Positions 1-5,795 of a stretch of DNA of 10,693 nucleotides are shown here, in pieces (within the stretch, counting starts at the first letter, position 1; every line of letters starts with the position of its first letter). The position numbers and the translations under genes were made by a program. The stretch lies in NCBI GenBank assembly GCA_002428045.1, contig DIZZ01000213.1:168-10860 (forward strand), given 5' to 3'. The notes below the pieces were generated by a model, which had not been told where the DNA came from, did no database searches, and saw only the letters and a program-made list of their open reading frames with translations. Source of the DNA: Verrucomicrobia bacterium UBA6015. GTDB lineage: Bacteria; Verrucomicrobiota; Kiritimatiellia; UBA8416.

Positions 1-311
1 ATGGATGCGCCGTTTTCGAGGCAATGGACGGCGTAGGTGTGCCGGAGGGTCATGGCGGTGACGGGTTTGAGGATGCCGGCGGCGTTGCGGGCGCGGCGGA
101 TGGTGAGTTCGATCATGCGGGTGCTGAGGGGTGCCATGCCGTTGCGGCCTTGGAAGATGTAGTCGGCGGACGGACAGCGGACTTTGCCGTAGTCGAGGAC
201 GGGCAGGAGTTCGGGCGGGATTTCGAGGTCGCGGTTTTCGTCACCAGCGGTGCGCAGGTGCAGGCGGCCAGCGACGATATCGCCCCAGGTGAGGTTTCGC
301 AGTTCGCTCAT
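1..311 (-). pseudogene. Tyrosine recombinase C-terminal fragment, runs off window
   Basis: Reading the minus strand from the ATG at 309-311 gives 103 residues, open to the window edge, so the 3' end is unseen. The text looks like the catalytic half of a phage-type tyrosine recombinase: an opening SELRNLTWGDI, then YIFQGRNG, then LRHTYAVHCLENGAS, the box II region. The N-terminal SAM-like DNA-binding domain and the first catalytic Arg, which normally sits just before the SEL stretch, are absent. An in-frame TAG lies six codons upstream of the ATG, so no longer N-terminus is possible. The usual His of HxxR is Met87 (MTLR; Arg90 kept), and no clear beta-hairpin Lys is visible (AGDENRD). The final His/Trp and the Tyr nucleophile would lie outside the window. 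I infer a truncated, probably inactive integrase remnant. A divergent active enzyme starting further upstream is excluded by the stop. Confidence 0.5.
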
Positions 312-358
312 ATTATTTGCCTGTCCCTATTTATTAGGCGCCACAAGTTGTATTAGTA
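312..358. other. Short intergenic gap between integrase remnant and arsR promoter
   Basis: AT-rich gap holding the stop codons upstream of the integrase fragment. On the minus strand it contains AAATAGGGACAGGCAAATAA, with the GGGACAGGC word flanked by A/T runs. From memory this resembles ends of dispersed elements associated with REP-type transposases, but no second copy is in the window, so the link is only a suspicion. Confidence 0.5.
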
Positions 359-386
359 TTGACATATCATAATATGTTAATATATT
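359..386 (+). promoter_or_regulatory. Sigma-70-type promoter of arsR-peroxiredoxin
   Basis: TTGACA at 359-364 and TATATT at 381-386 are separated by 16 bases, a near-consensus housekeeping promoter. The expected transcription start is near 393, giving a leader of about 53 bases before the ATG at 446. The AT-rich block stands out from the GC-rich surroundings. Confidence 0.5.
362..377. promoter_or_regulatory. ArsR-type operator candidate
   Basis: ACATAT-CATA-ATATGT is an inverted repeat with perfect 6-base arms around four bases. It overlaps the end of the -35 hexamer and fills most of the spacer. AT-rich dyads inside the promoter are typical ArsR/SmtB-family operators, so the product of the next gene probably represses its own operon here. 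This is an inference from position and symmetry. Confidence 0.5.
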
Positions 387-445
387 AAGCAGCCTAACGT
401 TGATTGGCGTGGTGCCGGTGGTTGGCGAAGTCATGGGAAACCGTT

Positions 446-778
446 ATGCAATCGATTCATAAACGTCTGGGGCAGGGGCACCTGAAGGTTGAAACGCTGG
501 AGCGTGCGGCCCAGATCCTGAAAATGCTGGCGCATCCGCAACGCTTGCGGATTATCGAGATCCTAGAGCGGTCGCAGGATGTGCCGGTACACGCCCTGAT
601 AACCGAGACCGGTTTCCCGCAGGCGGTGGTTTCGCAGCATCTGAACCAGATGCGTCGTATCGGACTCTTGTCCGCACGCCGTCATGGCAAGGAAATGCAT
701 TATTCCATCAGCGATCCGCGGGCATTCTCGATCCTGAACTGCATCAGCGCAAACAGCAGCGCTGCCGATTTCGAGTAG
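446..778 (+). CDS. ArsR/SmtB-family winged-helix transcriptional regulator
   Basis: 110 residues, the normal size for a one-domain ArsR-family repressor. Residues 18-45 (LERAAQILKMLAHPQRLRII) are the classic family opening. The recognition helix lies around 58-72 (PQAVVSQHLNQMRRIGLL), followed by the beta wing (ARRHGKEMHYSI). The ELCVCDL metal motif of arsenic sensors is absent: the matching place reads VPVHAL, and the only Cys is Cys99 near the C-terminus. The inducer is therefore not an arsenic or metal ligand through the canonical alpha-3 site, nor a dithiol of the BigR/SqrR kind. I start at ATG 446; an in-frame TTG at 404 would add an unlikely Trp/Cys-rich extension. The gene lies 23 bases before the peroxiredoxin and shares its promoter, so it probably controls it. 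Peroxide or another redox signal is a guess. Confidence 0.5.
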   Translation: MQSIHKRLGQGHLKVETLERAAQILKMLAHPQRLRIIEILERSQDVPVHALITETGFPQAVVSQHLNQMRRIGLLSARRHGKEMHYSISDPRAFSILNCISANSSAADFE

Positions 779-801
779 GCATAAACAACAAGGAAAGGAA
801 C

Positions 802-1515
802 ATGACCATGGAAGCGACACACGTCGTATCAATCCCCCGCATCGGGGATAAAGCGCCGGCCTTCACGGCGGTGACCACGCAGGGGGAAATTGACTTCCCG
901 AAGCAGTTCGAGGGCAGTTGGGTGATCCTGTTCAGCCATCCGGCTGATTTTACGCCGGTCTGCACTACGGAGTTTATCACGTTCGCCTCCATGGAGGTGA
1001 AGTTCGCGGAGGCCGGTTGCAAGCTCGTCGGGCTTTCGATTGACGGGCTTTTCAGTCACATCGCCTGGTTGCGCACGATCAAGGAGAAGATCGAGTATCG
1101 CGGCATGAAGGATGTCGAGGTCAACTTCCCGCTGATCGAGGATATCACGATGGAAGTGGCGAAGAAGTACGGCATGATCCAGCCGGGCGAGGACACTACG
1201 AAGGCGGTTCGTGCGGTATTCTTTATCGATCCGAAGGGCCTCATTCGCGCCATTATCTACTATCCGCTGAGTCTCGGGCGGAACTTCGACGAGATCTATA
1301 GGGCGTTGATCGCAATGAAGACGGCGGACGCCTTCAATGTCGCCACCCCGGCCGACTGGCGTCCGGGCGACGACGTCATCATCGGCCCTGCCGGCTCCTG
1401 CGGGACTGCCAAGGACCGCATGGATGGCAAGGAAGATATGGTCTGCCAGGACTGGTTCTTCTGCTCGAAGAAAATGGACAAGGATGCCGTCCTCAAGGCG
1501 GTGCTCAAAAAGTAA
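802..1515 (+). CDS. Peroxiredoxin, Prx6/1-Cys-type (AhpC/TSA superfamily)
   Basis: A 237-residue thiol peroxidase that reduces hydrogen peroxide and organic hydroperoxides in the cytoplasm. The active-site segment HPADFTPVCTTE places the peroxidatic Cys at 54 with Thr51 beside it, and Arg137 (KAVRAVFF) fits the active-site Arg. The long C-terminal arm (PADWRPGDDVIIGPAGSC) is typical of the Prx6 group. Cys200, Cys215 and Cys221 are present; a CxxxxxC pair at the C-terminus is also known in archaeal and clostridial members, where it acts in resolving the sulfenic acid. The Shine-Dalgarno AGGAAAGGA (791-799) sits only two bases from ATG 802 but eight from ATG 808, so translation may start at the second Met (MEATHVV). 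It is the second gene of the arsR unit and is followed by a strong terminator. Confidence 0.5.
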   Translation: MTMEATHVVSIPRIGDKAPAFTAVTTQGEIDFPKQFEGSWVILFSHPADFTPVCTTEFITFASMEVKFAEAGCKLVGLSIDGLFSHIAWLRTIKEKIEYRGMKDVEVNFPLIEDITMEVAKKYGMIQPGEDTTKAVRAVFFIDPKGLIRAIIYYPLSLGRNFDEIYRALIAMKTADAFNVATPADWRPGDDVIIGPAGSCGTAKDRMDGKEDMVCQDWFFCSKKMDKDAVLKAVLKK

Positions 1516-1524
1516 TGATGACCT

Positions 1525-1564
1525 GCCCGCCGGACGAGCCCTTCGTCCGGCGGGCTTTCTTTCT
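1525..1564 (+). terminator. Rho-independent terminator after peroxiredoxin
   Basis: A perfect 13-bp stem (1525-1537 with 1543-1555, GCCCGCCGGACGA) with a 5-base loop is followed by TTTCTTTCT. It closes the arsR-peroxiredoxin transcript ten bases after the stop codon and separates it from the permease. Confidence 0.5.
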
Positions 1565-1654
1565 CAACAGGGATTCAGCGGCAATTCCATCATACGCCAT
1601 GAAACCCAGTACTATTGCGATCTGATACTCGATTCGATCACCGAAGGAATCCTC
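1565..1654 (+). other. Leader of permease gene with PAS-like coding remnant
   Basis: No convincing -35/-10 pair was found here. GAAGGA (1643-1648) serves as ribosome-binding site six bases before ATG 1655. Read in frame with the permease, 1625-1648 encodes ILDSITEG, the same eight residues that open the PAS domain of the regulator at 9736-9759. All nucleotide differences between the two copies fall at third codon positions. Confidence 0.5.
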
Positions 1655-2995
1655 ATGATAAAACGCCTTTCATTTCTCCAGAAGAACCTGACCGTGGTGA
1701 TCCCGCTGATGATGCTCGCCGGTTTCGTGACCGGCCTGCAGATTGATGCGTCACCGCTCAAGCTGCTGATCATGCCGCTGACGTTCCTGATGGTCTATCC
1801 GATGATGGTAACCCTCCAGCTCAGGAAGATCGTGGAGGGCGGGGACCTGAAGGTCCAGGTCGTGACGCAGCTTCTTAACTTCACGGTCATCCCGCTCTGC
1901 GCCCTGCTGATCGGGAAACTCTTTTTCCCGGACTCCCCCTATGCCGCGCTGGGCTTGCTGCTGGCCAGCCTGCTGCCGACTTCAGGCATGACGATCTCGT
2001 GGACTGGCATGGCCCGCGGGAACGTGGCGGCCGCCATCAAGATCACCGTGTTCGGCCTGCTGATCGGCTCGGTGCTGACCCCGGTGGCAATCAAGCTCCT
2101 GATGGGGGCCGTCGTCGATATCCCGCTGGGCAAGATCTTCCAGCAAATCCTGGTGGTGGTGCTTCTACCGTTAGTGCTCGGTAACATCACCCAGCAACTG
2201 CTGCTCCGAACCTACGGCCAGGCCCATTACCAGAAGGATATCAAGCCGGTCTTTCCCCCACTATCCACCCTCGGCGTGGTAGGCGTCGTTTTCGTGGCCA
2301 TGGCACTCAAAGCACAGTCAATTGCCGCGAACCCTGCCGTGCTGGCAGGACTGATCATTCCTCTGGTGCTACTCTATGCGATCAACTTTGTGATCAGCAC
2401 CCTGGTCGGACGCCTGTTCTTCAGCCGCGGCGACGCGATTGCTCTGGTCTATGGCACGGTCATGCGCAACCTTTCCATCGCCCTGGCGATTGCCATGACC
2501 GCGTTTGGGAAACAGGGATCGGAAATCGCGCTGATCATCGCGCTGGCCTACATCATCCAGGTCCAATCGGCTGCCTGGTATGTCCGGTTCACGGATCGCC
2601 TCTTCGGGGAGGCTCCGGAGCCGCTCGTCCAGGACATCATGCTAGCCGGCGTTTTCTCGTTGCATCTTGGCAATACCCTGCACGATGCCTTGCGACTGCT
2701 GGCCGAGGAGCACATCCACGCCTGCGCGGTACTGGATAGCCAGGATCGTCCGCTCGGCATGATAACCGCCGCCGTGATTCTCGATGCGTTGGCCGATGGA
2801 CGCCCGCAGGATACGCCACTGACAAATATCAGGCTCGAGCCTGCCCTGCTGATTCCCGCCAAAGCCTCGCTCAAGGAGGCTCTCGCGCGAATGAAGCGGG
2901 CGCACGAATACAAGATCCTCATTCCGGATGAGAAAGGTGCCATTACGCATGTGCTAACGCAAGAGGAGATCATCCGCCACTTTATTCAAGGCTGA
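1655..2995 (+). CDS. ACR3/bile-acid-symporter-like permease with C-terminal CBS pair
   Basis: 446 residues. Residues 1 to about 325 form roughly ten hydrophobic segments with the organisation of the BASS/ACR3 superfamily. MVYPMMVTLQ resembles the ACR3 PMM signature, and GTVMRNLSIALAIAMTAFG resembles the ACR3 helix-9 region that ends in IA..FG. Where ACR3 arsenite pumps carry their essential Cys (RC...W), this protein reads LPTSGMTISWTG with no Cys, so arsenite export is not assured. Residues from about 330 (VQDIMLAGVFSLHLGNTLHD) to 446 look like two CBS domains, usually adenine-nucleotide sensors, suggesting energy- or nucleotide-gated transport. Start ATG 1655 has the ribosome-binding site GAAGGA; the open frame continues upstream to 1337 but overlaps the peroxiredoxin and the terminator. 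Its 3' end overlaps the convergent CoA-binding gene by 14 bases. Substrate unknown. Confidence 0.5.
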   Translation: MIKRLSFLQKNLTVVIPLMMLAGFVTGLQIDASPLKLLIMPLTFLMVYPMMVTLQLRKIVEGGDLKVQVVTQLLNFTVIPLCALLIGKLFFPDSPYAALGLLLASLLPTSGMTISWTGMARGNVAAAIKITVFGLLIGSVLTPVAIKLLMGAVVDIPLGKIFQQILVVVLLPLVLGNITQQLLLRTYGQAHYQKDIKPVFPPLSTLGVVGVVFVAMALKAQSIAANPAVLAGLIIPLVLLYAINFVISTLVGRLFFSRGDAIALVYGTVMRNLSIALAIAMTAFGKQGSEIALIIALAYIIQVQSAAWYVRFTDRLFGEAPEPLVQDIMLAGVFSLHLGNTLHDALRLLAEEHIHACAVLDSQDRPLGMITAAVILDALADGRPQDTPLTNIRLEPALLIPAKASLKEALARMKRAHEYKILIPDEKGAITHVLTQEEIIRHFIQG

Positions 2996-3353
2996 ACTGG
3001 CCCGTCTGCAGCATGACCAGTGTGCAGGCTTCCAGCGGTTCGATGCCCTCCCCACGCAGTCGTTCCGCGAAAGGCGGGTTCTCGGCACCGGGGTTGAAGA
3101 TCACGCGGTGCGGGCGGCTGTTTACTATCTCATCCATCACGCCTTGCTGGTTCGCAGCGCCGAGATAGAGGGTCACCACGTCCAATCGAACCGGAATCCG
3201 GGATAGGGATTTGTACACAGTAATCCCCTCGATATCCTCAAGCAGCGGATGCACGGGGTACGTGCTGAATCCCTTTTCCTTCAGCAGCATCACGGCTTTG
3301 TAACTATAACGGGATGGTTTGTTGCTGGCACCCAGCACGGCTACATTCAGCAT
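2982..3353 (-). CDS. CoA-binding domain protein (CoA_binding_2, YccU-like)
   Basis: A 123-residue single Rossmann domain. MLNVAVLGASNKPSRYSYKA is the family's nucleotide-binding opening, and YPVHPLLEDIEGITVYKSL and VIFNPGAENPPF are also typical of the YccU/CoA_binding_2 family. Such proteins bind CoA or a similar nucleotide; their cellular role is not well defined. Cys110 is the only cysteine. GGAAGGG stands about seven bases before the ATG. The start overlaps the end of the decarboxylase-like gene by seven bases, so the two are translationally linked. It is the last gene of the minus-strand series and ends inside the convergent permease gene, with no terminator hairpin visible. Confidence 0.5.
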   Translation of the reverse strand: MLNVAVLGASNKPSRYSYKAVMLLKEKGFSTYPVHPLLEDIEGITVYKSLSRIPVRLDVVTLYLGAANQQGVMDEIVNSRPHRVIFNPGAENPPFAERLRGEGIEPLEACTLVMLQTGQFSLE

Positions 3354-4027
3354 GATATTCCCTTCCTCTTTGCAATGACGGTTTCTCCAGCCCGGACACG
3401 ATCACCCGGATGTACCACGGCAATAACATCGGAGGCAGGTAGGTAGATATCCATGCGCGATCCGAATTTCATCATGCCGATCCGCTCGCCGACAGCCACG
3501 GGGGTTGGACAATCATGCGGCAGCCAGTAGACGACCCGGCGGCAGACCGGTCCCACGATCTGATACACGAGGCAACGGATACGATCCCCTTCGATCAGGA
3601 TTGTGTTGTGCTGGTTGAACTGGGAGGACTTTTCCTGGAAGGTGAAATACCGTTTCCCAGGGAAATACCCTTTGAATGTCGATTGCCCGCTGATCGGGGC
3701 ACGATTCACATGGACATCGAACAGGCTCAGGAAGATGCTGATACGGACACAATCGGCATGCAGGAATTCGCTTTCTTGCAGGCGCTCAATCGACGCCACA
3801 ACCCCGTCGGCACCAGAGACCACAGCGCAAGGATTGGAAGGCGGGGTACGCTCAGGATCCCTGAAGAAATATAGGAAATAACCGGAGAGCAACGCGCTAA
3901 CGGCCCCGCCGGATGCGGCCGCGACGACGGGCGTACAGCACCGCAGTCCCCACAGCGCCAATGTCAGCAATATACCCGTTAGCATAGATGCTACTATAAA
4001 CGGATTCACTTCTTTTCTGATGTGCAT
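3347..4027 (-). CDS. psd: Phosphatidylserine/archaetidylserine decarboxylase-related protein
   Basis: 226 residues, close to the short (Asd/PRK05305-like) form of the family, which makes phosphatidylethanolamine by decarboxylating phosphatidylserine at the inner membrane. There is a hydrophobic N-terminal stretch (about 10-53), then YFFRDPER (53-60), FDVHVNRAP (103-111) and FGSRMDIYLP (188-197). The Gly189-Ser190 pair is the expected self-cleavage site producing the pyruvoyl group. HPGDRVRAGETVIA is the usual C-terminal end. MHIRKEVNPF matches the family start and has GGTGG five bases before it, so I use ATG 4027. An alternative ATG at 4057 (adding MNSLKGRVVA) overlaps the upstream stop as ATGA. 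Eight cysteines, including Cys30-Cys31, are unusually many. Confidence 0.5.
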   Translation of the reverse strand: MHIRKEVNPFIVASMLTGILLTLALWGLRCCTPVVAAASGGAVSALLSGYFLYFFRDPERTPPSNPCAVVSGADGVVASIERLQESEFLHADCVRISIFLSLFDVHVNRAPISGQSTFKGYFPGKRYFTFQEKSSQFNQHNTILIEGDRIRCLVYQIVGPVCRRVVYWLPHDCPTPVAVGERIGMMKFGSRMDIYLPASDVIAVVHPGDRVRAGETVIAKRKGISC

Positions 4028-4053
4028 CGCAACCACCCGTCCCTTCAGTGAGT

Positions 4054-4914
4054 TCATTTCGCGAATTTTCCGCGGTTGCAGACCATGGTGCCGACGGGCG
4101 CACCGATGTCGTGCCCGATGACGGGGCATTTGACGGTCAGCAGGAAGAAGATGTTGCGGGTTGACTCCGAGAGCGTCTCGTAGTTTCCCTGGCCTTTGGA
4201 GATGATCAGGTCGGCCTGATCGAATTGCTGGCGGAAGGCATAGGAACACTCTTCCAGCAGCGTGCCCGGCACATCCGAGCCATTGGTGATCACGGTGGCC
4301 ACCTCGCCGATGCCGGCGATGTCGGCGTCCTCCAGCGTGGCATCGTTGATGACTGGAGTCCCTCGCACGGCGACGGTGGTCTTGCCGCTTGGCAGTGCCT
4401 CGATTAGCAGTCGGTCGAAGACAATCTCGCCGGCATTATCCGCGAGATAGAGAATGCGTTCGGCTTCCTGCGCGGCGGCAAAAAGATCAGCGGGGGATCC
4501 TGCCAGCGGCAGATCCCAGATCGTTTTGAGGTGTTCCTCGAGCTCATGCGGCTCAAGCCGGTTCTTGGAACCGGCATCCAGCAGGTTGCCCGCGACGGCC
4601 AGTCGCACCACGGCCTCCTGCGGATCCGGCTGTTGGCGCATGGCCTCGGTCAGCGCGGGCAATAAATCCAGTGCGGTCCGGTTCATCAGGTTCTTCAGCG
4701 TGCGGTAGGGATCCGCGACGCCGGTCACCTCGCGTACCGTTCGCTGCATACGCTGCGCCACGGTCACCGGCATCACCGACCAGTCGGCCTCGGTAATCTC
4801 ATGCAGCAGACGCCGCATCAGCGGCTCGCGCTGCGGCCCATTGCCGACCGACATTTCCACCGCCTCAAACGCCTGGCGTACAAAACAGGGAATACATTCA
4901 AACGCCGTCTTCAT
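4054..4914 (-). CDS. DUF89/ARMT1-like protein (damage-control phosphatase family)
   Basis: 286 residues, the size of the compact prokaryotic DUF89 proteins. The family contains metal-dependent phosphatases proposed to hydrolyse damaged or excess sugar-phosphate metabolites; the substrate of this protein is unknown. Visible signatures: CxxC at 7-10 (ECIPCF), GNLLDAG (109-115), LADNAGEIVFDRLLIE (157-172) with the metal-binding Asp159/Asn160, GTPVINDATLEDA (185-197) with Asn190/Asp191, SKGQGNYETL (239-248), and VKCPVIG (261-267). The N-terminal CxxC is typical of the archaeal and anaerobe subgroup. It starts 16 bases after the DsrE-like gene, and its stop overlaps an alternative start of the decarboxylase-like gene, so it is firmly inside the operon. 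Family assignment is confident, function is not. Confidence 0.5.
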   Translation of the reverse strand: MKTAFECIPCFVRQAFEAVEMSVGNGPQREPLMRRLLHEITEADWSVMPVTVAQRMQRTVREVTGVADPYRTLKNLMNRTALDLLPALTEAMRQQPDPQEAVVRLAVAGNLLDAGSKNRLEPHELEEHLKTIWDLPLAGSPADLFAAAQEAERILYLADNAGEIVFDRLLIEALPSGKTTVAVRGTPVINDATLEDADIAGIGEVATVITNGSDVPGTLLEECSYAFRQQFDQADLIISKGQGNYETLSESTRNIFFLLTVKCPVIGHDIGAPVGTMVCNRGKFAK

Positions 4915-4930
4915 TACCCGTCCAATCGTT

Positions 4931-5287
4931 TCAGAAGGTCACGACCTTATCGCTGTCAATCACCCACTGGGCCAGATCCGCCATCGTGGCCTTTTCGGCA
5001 CCGTTGAAATAGGGATGGTTCTTGAAAATCCCGCACCGTGCCATGCAGGTTCCGCAAACTTTCACGGGCACCTTCTGGGCGATCAATTCCTTAAGCATAC
5101 CTGAAAGATCCTGGTCATAGTTGGCGGATGGCTTGCAAGCATCCCGTGCCATATCCACCGAATCGTTCATCAGGAAGATCCTGACATCCTGCCCGTTCTC
5201 TAGGAGCTTCCCAGCCAGACGCAGTCCGTTCCATGTCACGTCGGTGTTGTCGTACGGTTCACGATTGAAGATGATCAATATTTTCAT
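4931..5287 (-). CDS. DsrE/DsrF-like sulfur-relay family protein
   Basis: A 118-residue protein with the DsrE-like alpha/beta fold: MKILIIFNREPYDNTDVTWN at the N-terminus, GQDVRIFLMNDSVDMA at 32-47, and a Cys cluster CGTCMARC at 78-85. Cys51 is also present. DsrE/TusD proteins carry persulfide sulfur on a conserved Cys; the CGTC segment lies at the usual active-site position, so sulfur transfer or sulfur trafficking is a fair inference. The ribosome-binding site is poor (AAAG only), so translation may depend on the upstream gene. It lies 47 bases after the NifU-like gene, which fits a shared Fe-S/sulfur role. Confidence 0.5.
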   Translation of the reverse strand: MKILIIFNREPYDNTDVTWNGLRLAGKLLENGQDVRIFLMNDSVDMARDACKPSANYDQDLSGMLKELIAQKVPVKVCGTCMARCGIFKNHPYFNGAEKATMADLAQWVIDSDKVVTF

Positions 5288-5334
5288 TGTCTTTGCTTTC
5301 TGTTATTGTTTTGAATTTGGCCCATGTTGGACCC

Positions 5335-5679
5335 TCAAGGAGTCAGCAGGTAATCGGCGATGGCACGGTAGAGGGTGGTGACCGCCAGAATCGCGCAGTG
5401 GCGCCCGGCCTGCGGTTCGCATTCGCCGCTGCGGATCAGCTCGCCCGCGCTGATCGACAAGGCATCGTTGATGCTGCGCCCCTGTGCCCGGCGCGCCACG
5501 GCATGGGCGCTGGAACGGGTATTGCCGCAGCCGTTGGTGTAATAGCGGATATCCTCGATCCGGTCATCGCGGATGACGAGATAGAATTCCATCTCGTCGC
5601 CGCAGATACCCTTGATGGAGGCCGATGCCGTCGGATCGTTCATCCGCCCGAAGTATTCGTCTTCATGTGTCGCGTTCAT
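5335..5679 (-). CDS. NifU/IscU-like Fe-S cluster scaffold (N-terminal domain)
   Basis: 114 residues containing the IscU/NifU_N fold. All three cluster-ligand cysteines are in their proper motifs: ICGDEMEF (Cys26, with the conserved Asp28), NGCGNTRSSAHA (Cys51) and GRHCAIL (Cys95). An extra Cys87 lies nearby. The LPPVK motif bound by HscA, which precedes the third Cys in IscU, is missing, so this is not a classic IscU but one of the short anaerobe paralogs. The protein probably assembles or carries an Fe-S or other metal cluster. The start at ATG 5679 overlaps the stop of the 39-codon ORF as ATGA, and AGAGG precedes it. The same frame stays open back to 5856 but runs antisense-free through overlapping genes and has no family similarity. 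Confidence 0.5.
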   Translation of the reverse strand: MNATHEDEYFGRMNDPTASASIKGICGDEMEFYLVIRDDRIEDIRYYTNGCGNTRSSAHAVARRAQGRSINDALSISAGELIRSGECEPQAGRHCAILAVTTLYRAIADYLLTP

Positions 5680-5795
5680 GTTTGCCTCTGTTTTTGTGTC
5701 TCCGCCGGGAGCATGGTTTTGCCGTCGGGGTAGGAGGGGCAGCCCCAGTAGGGGTTGCCGACGTTTTTGCCGATTCTGGCCTTGCGGCGAGTCAT
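5676..5795 (-). CDS. Small ORF, 39 aa, topoisomerase zinc-ribbon-like fragment
   Basis: ATG at 5793-5795 opens 39 codons ending at TGA 5676-5678. The start overlaps the sulfatase stop as ATGA, and the stop overlaps the NifU-like start as ATGA, so translation of all three can be coupled. GGTGAG lies eight bases before the ATG and AAAGGA two bases before it. A stop five codons upstream rules out a longer N-terminus. Residues 9-26 (GKNVGNPYWGCPSYPDGK) resemble the second half of a C4 topoisomerase-type zinc ribbon (GKN.G..FWGCS.YP.C). Only Cys19 remains, so zinc binding as a monomer is unlikely. It may be a real small coupling protein or the relic of a longer zinc-ribbon protein. The function is unknown. 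Confidence 0.5.
   Translation of the reverse strand: MTRRKARIGKNVGNPYWGCPSYPDGKTMLPAETQKQRQT

Noticed and set aside
24..356. Plus-strand 110-residue open frame rich in Gly, Ala and Asp
   Set aside because: It is the complement of the recombinase fragment on the minus strand, which has recognisable motifs; the plus frame has none.
404..445. TTG start for the ArsR gene
   Set aside because: It would add a Trp/Cys-rich stretch absent from the family, and no ribosome-binding site is seen; ATG 446 fits the family length.
1655..2995. Naming the permease arsB or acr3
   Set aside because: The essential Cys of ACR3 is missing, the ArsR neighbour lacks the arsenic site, and no arsenate reductase is present.
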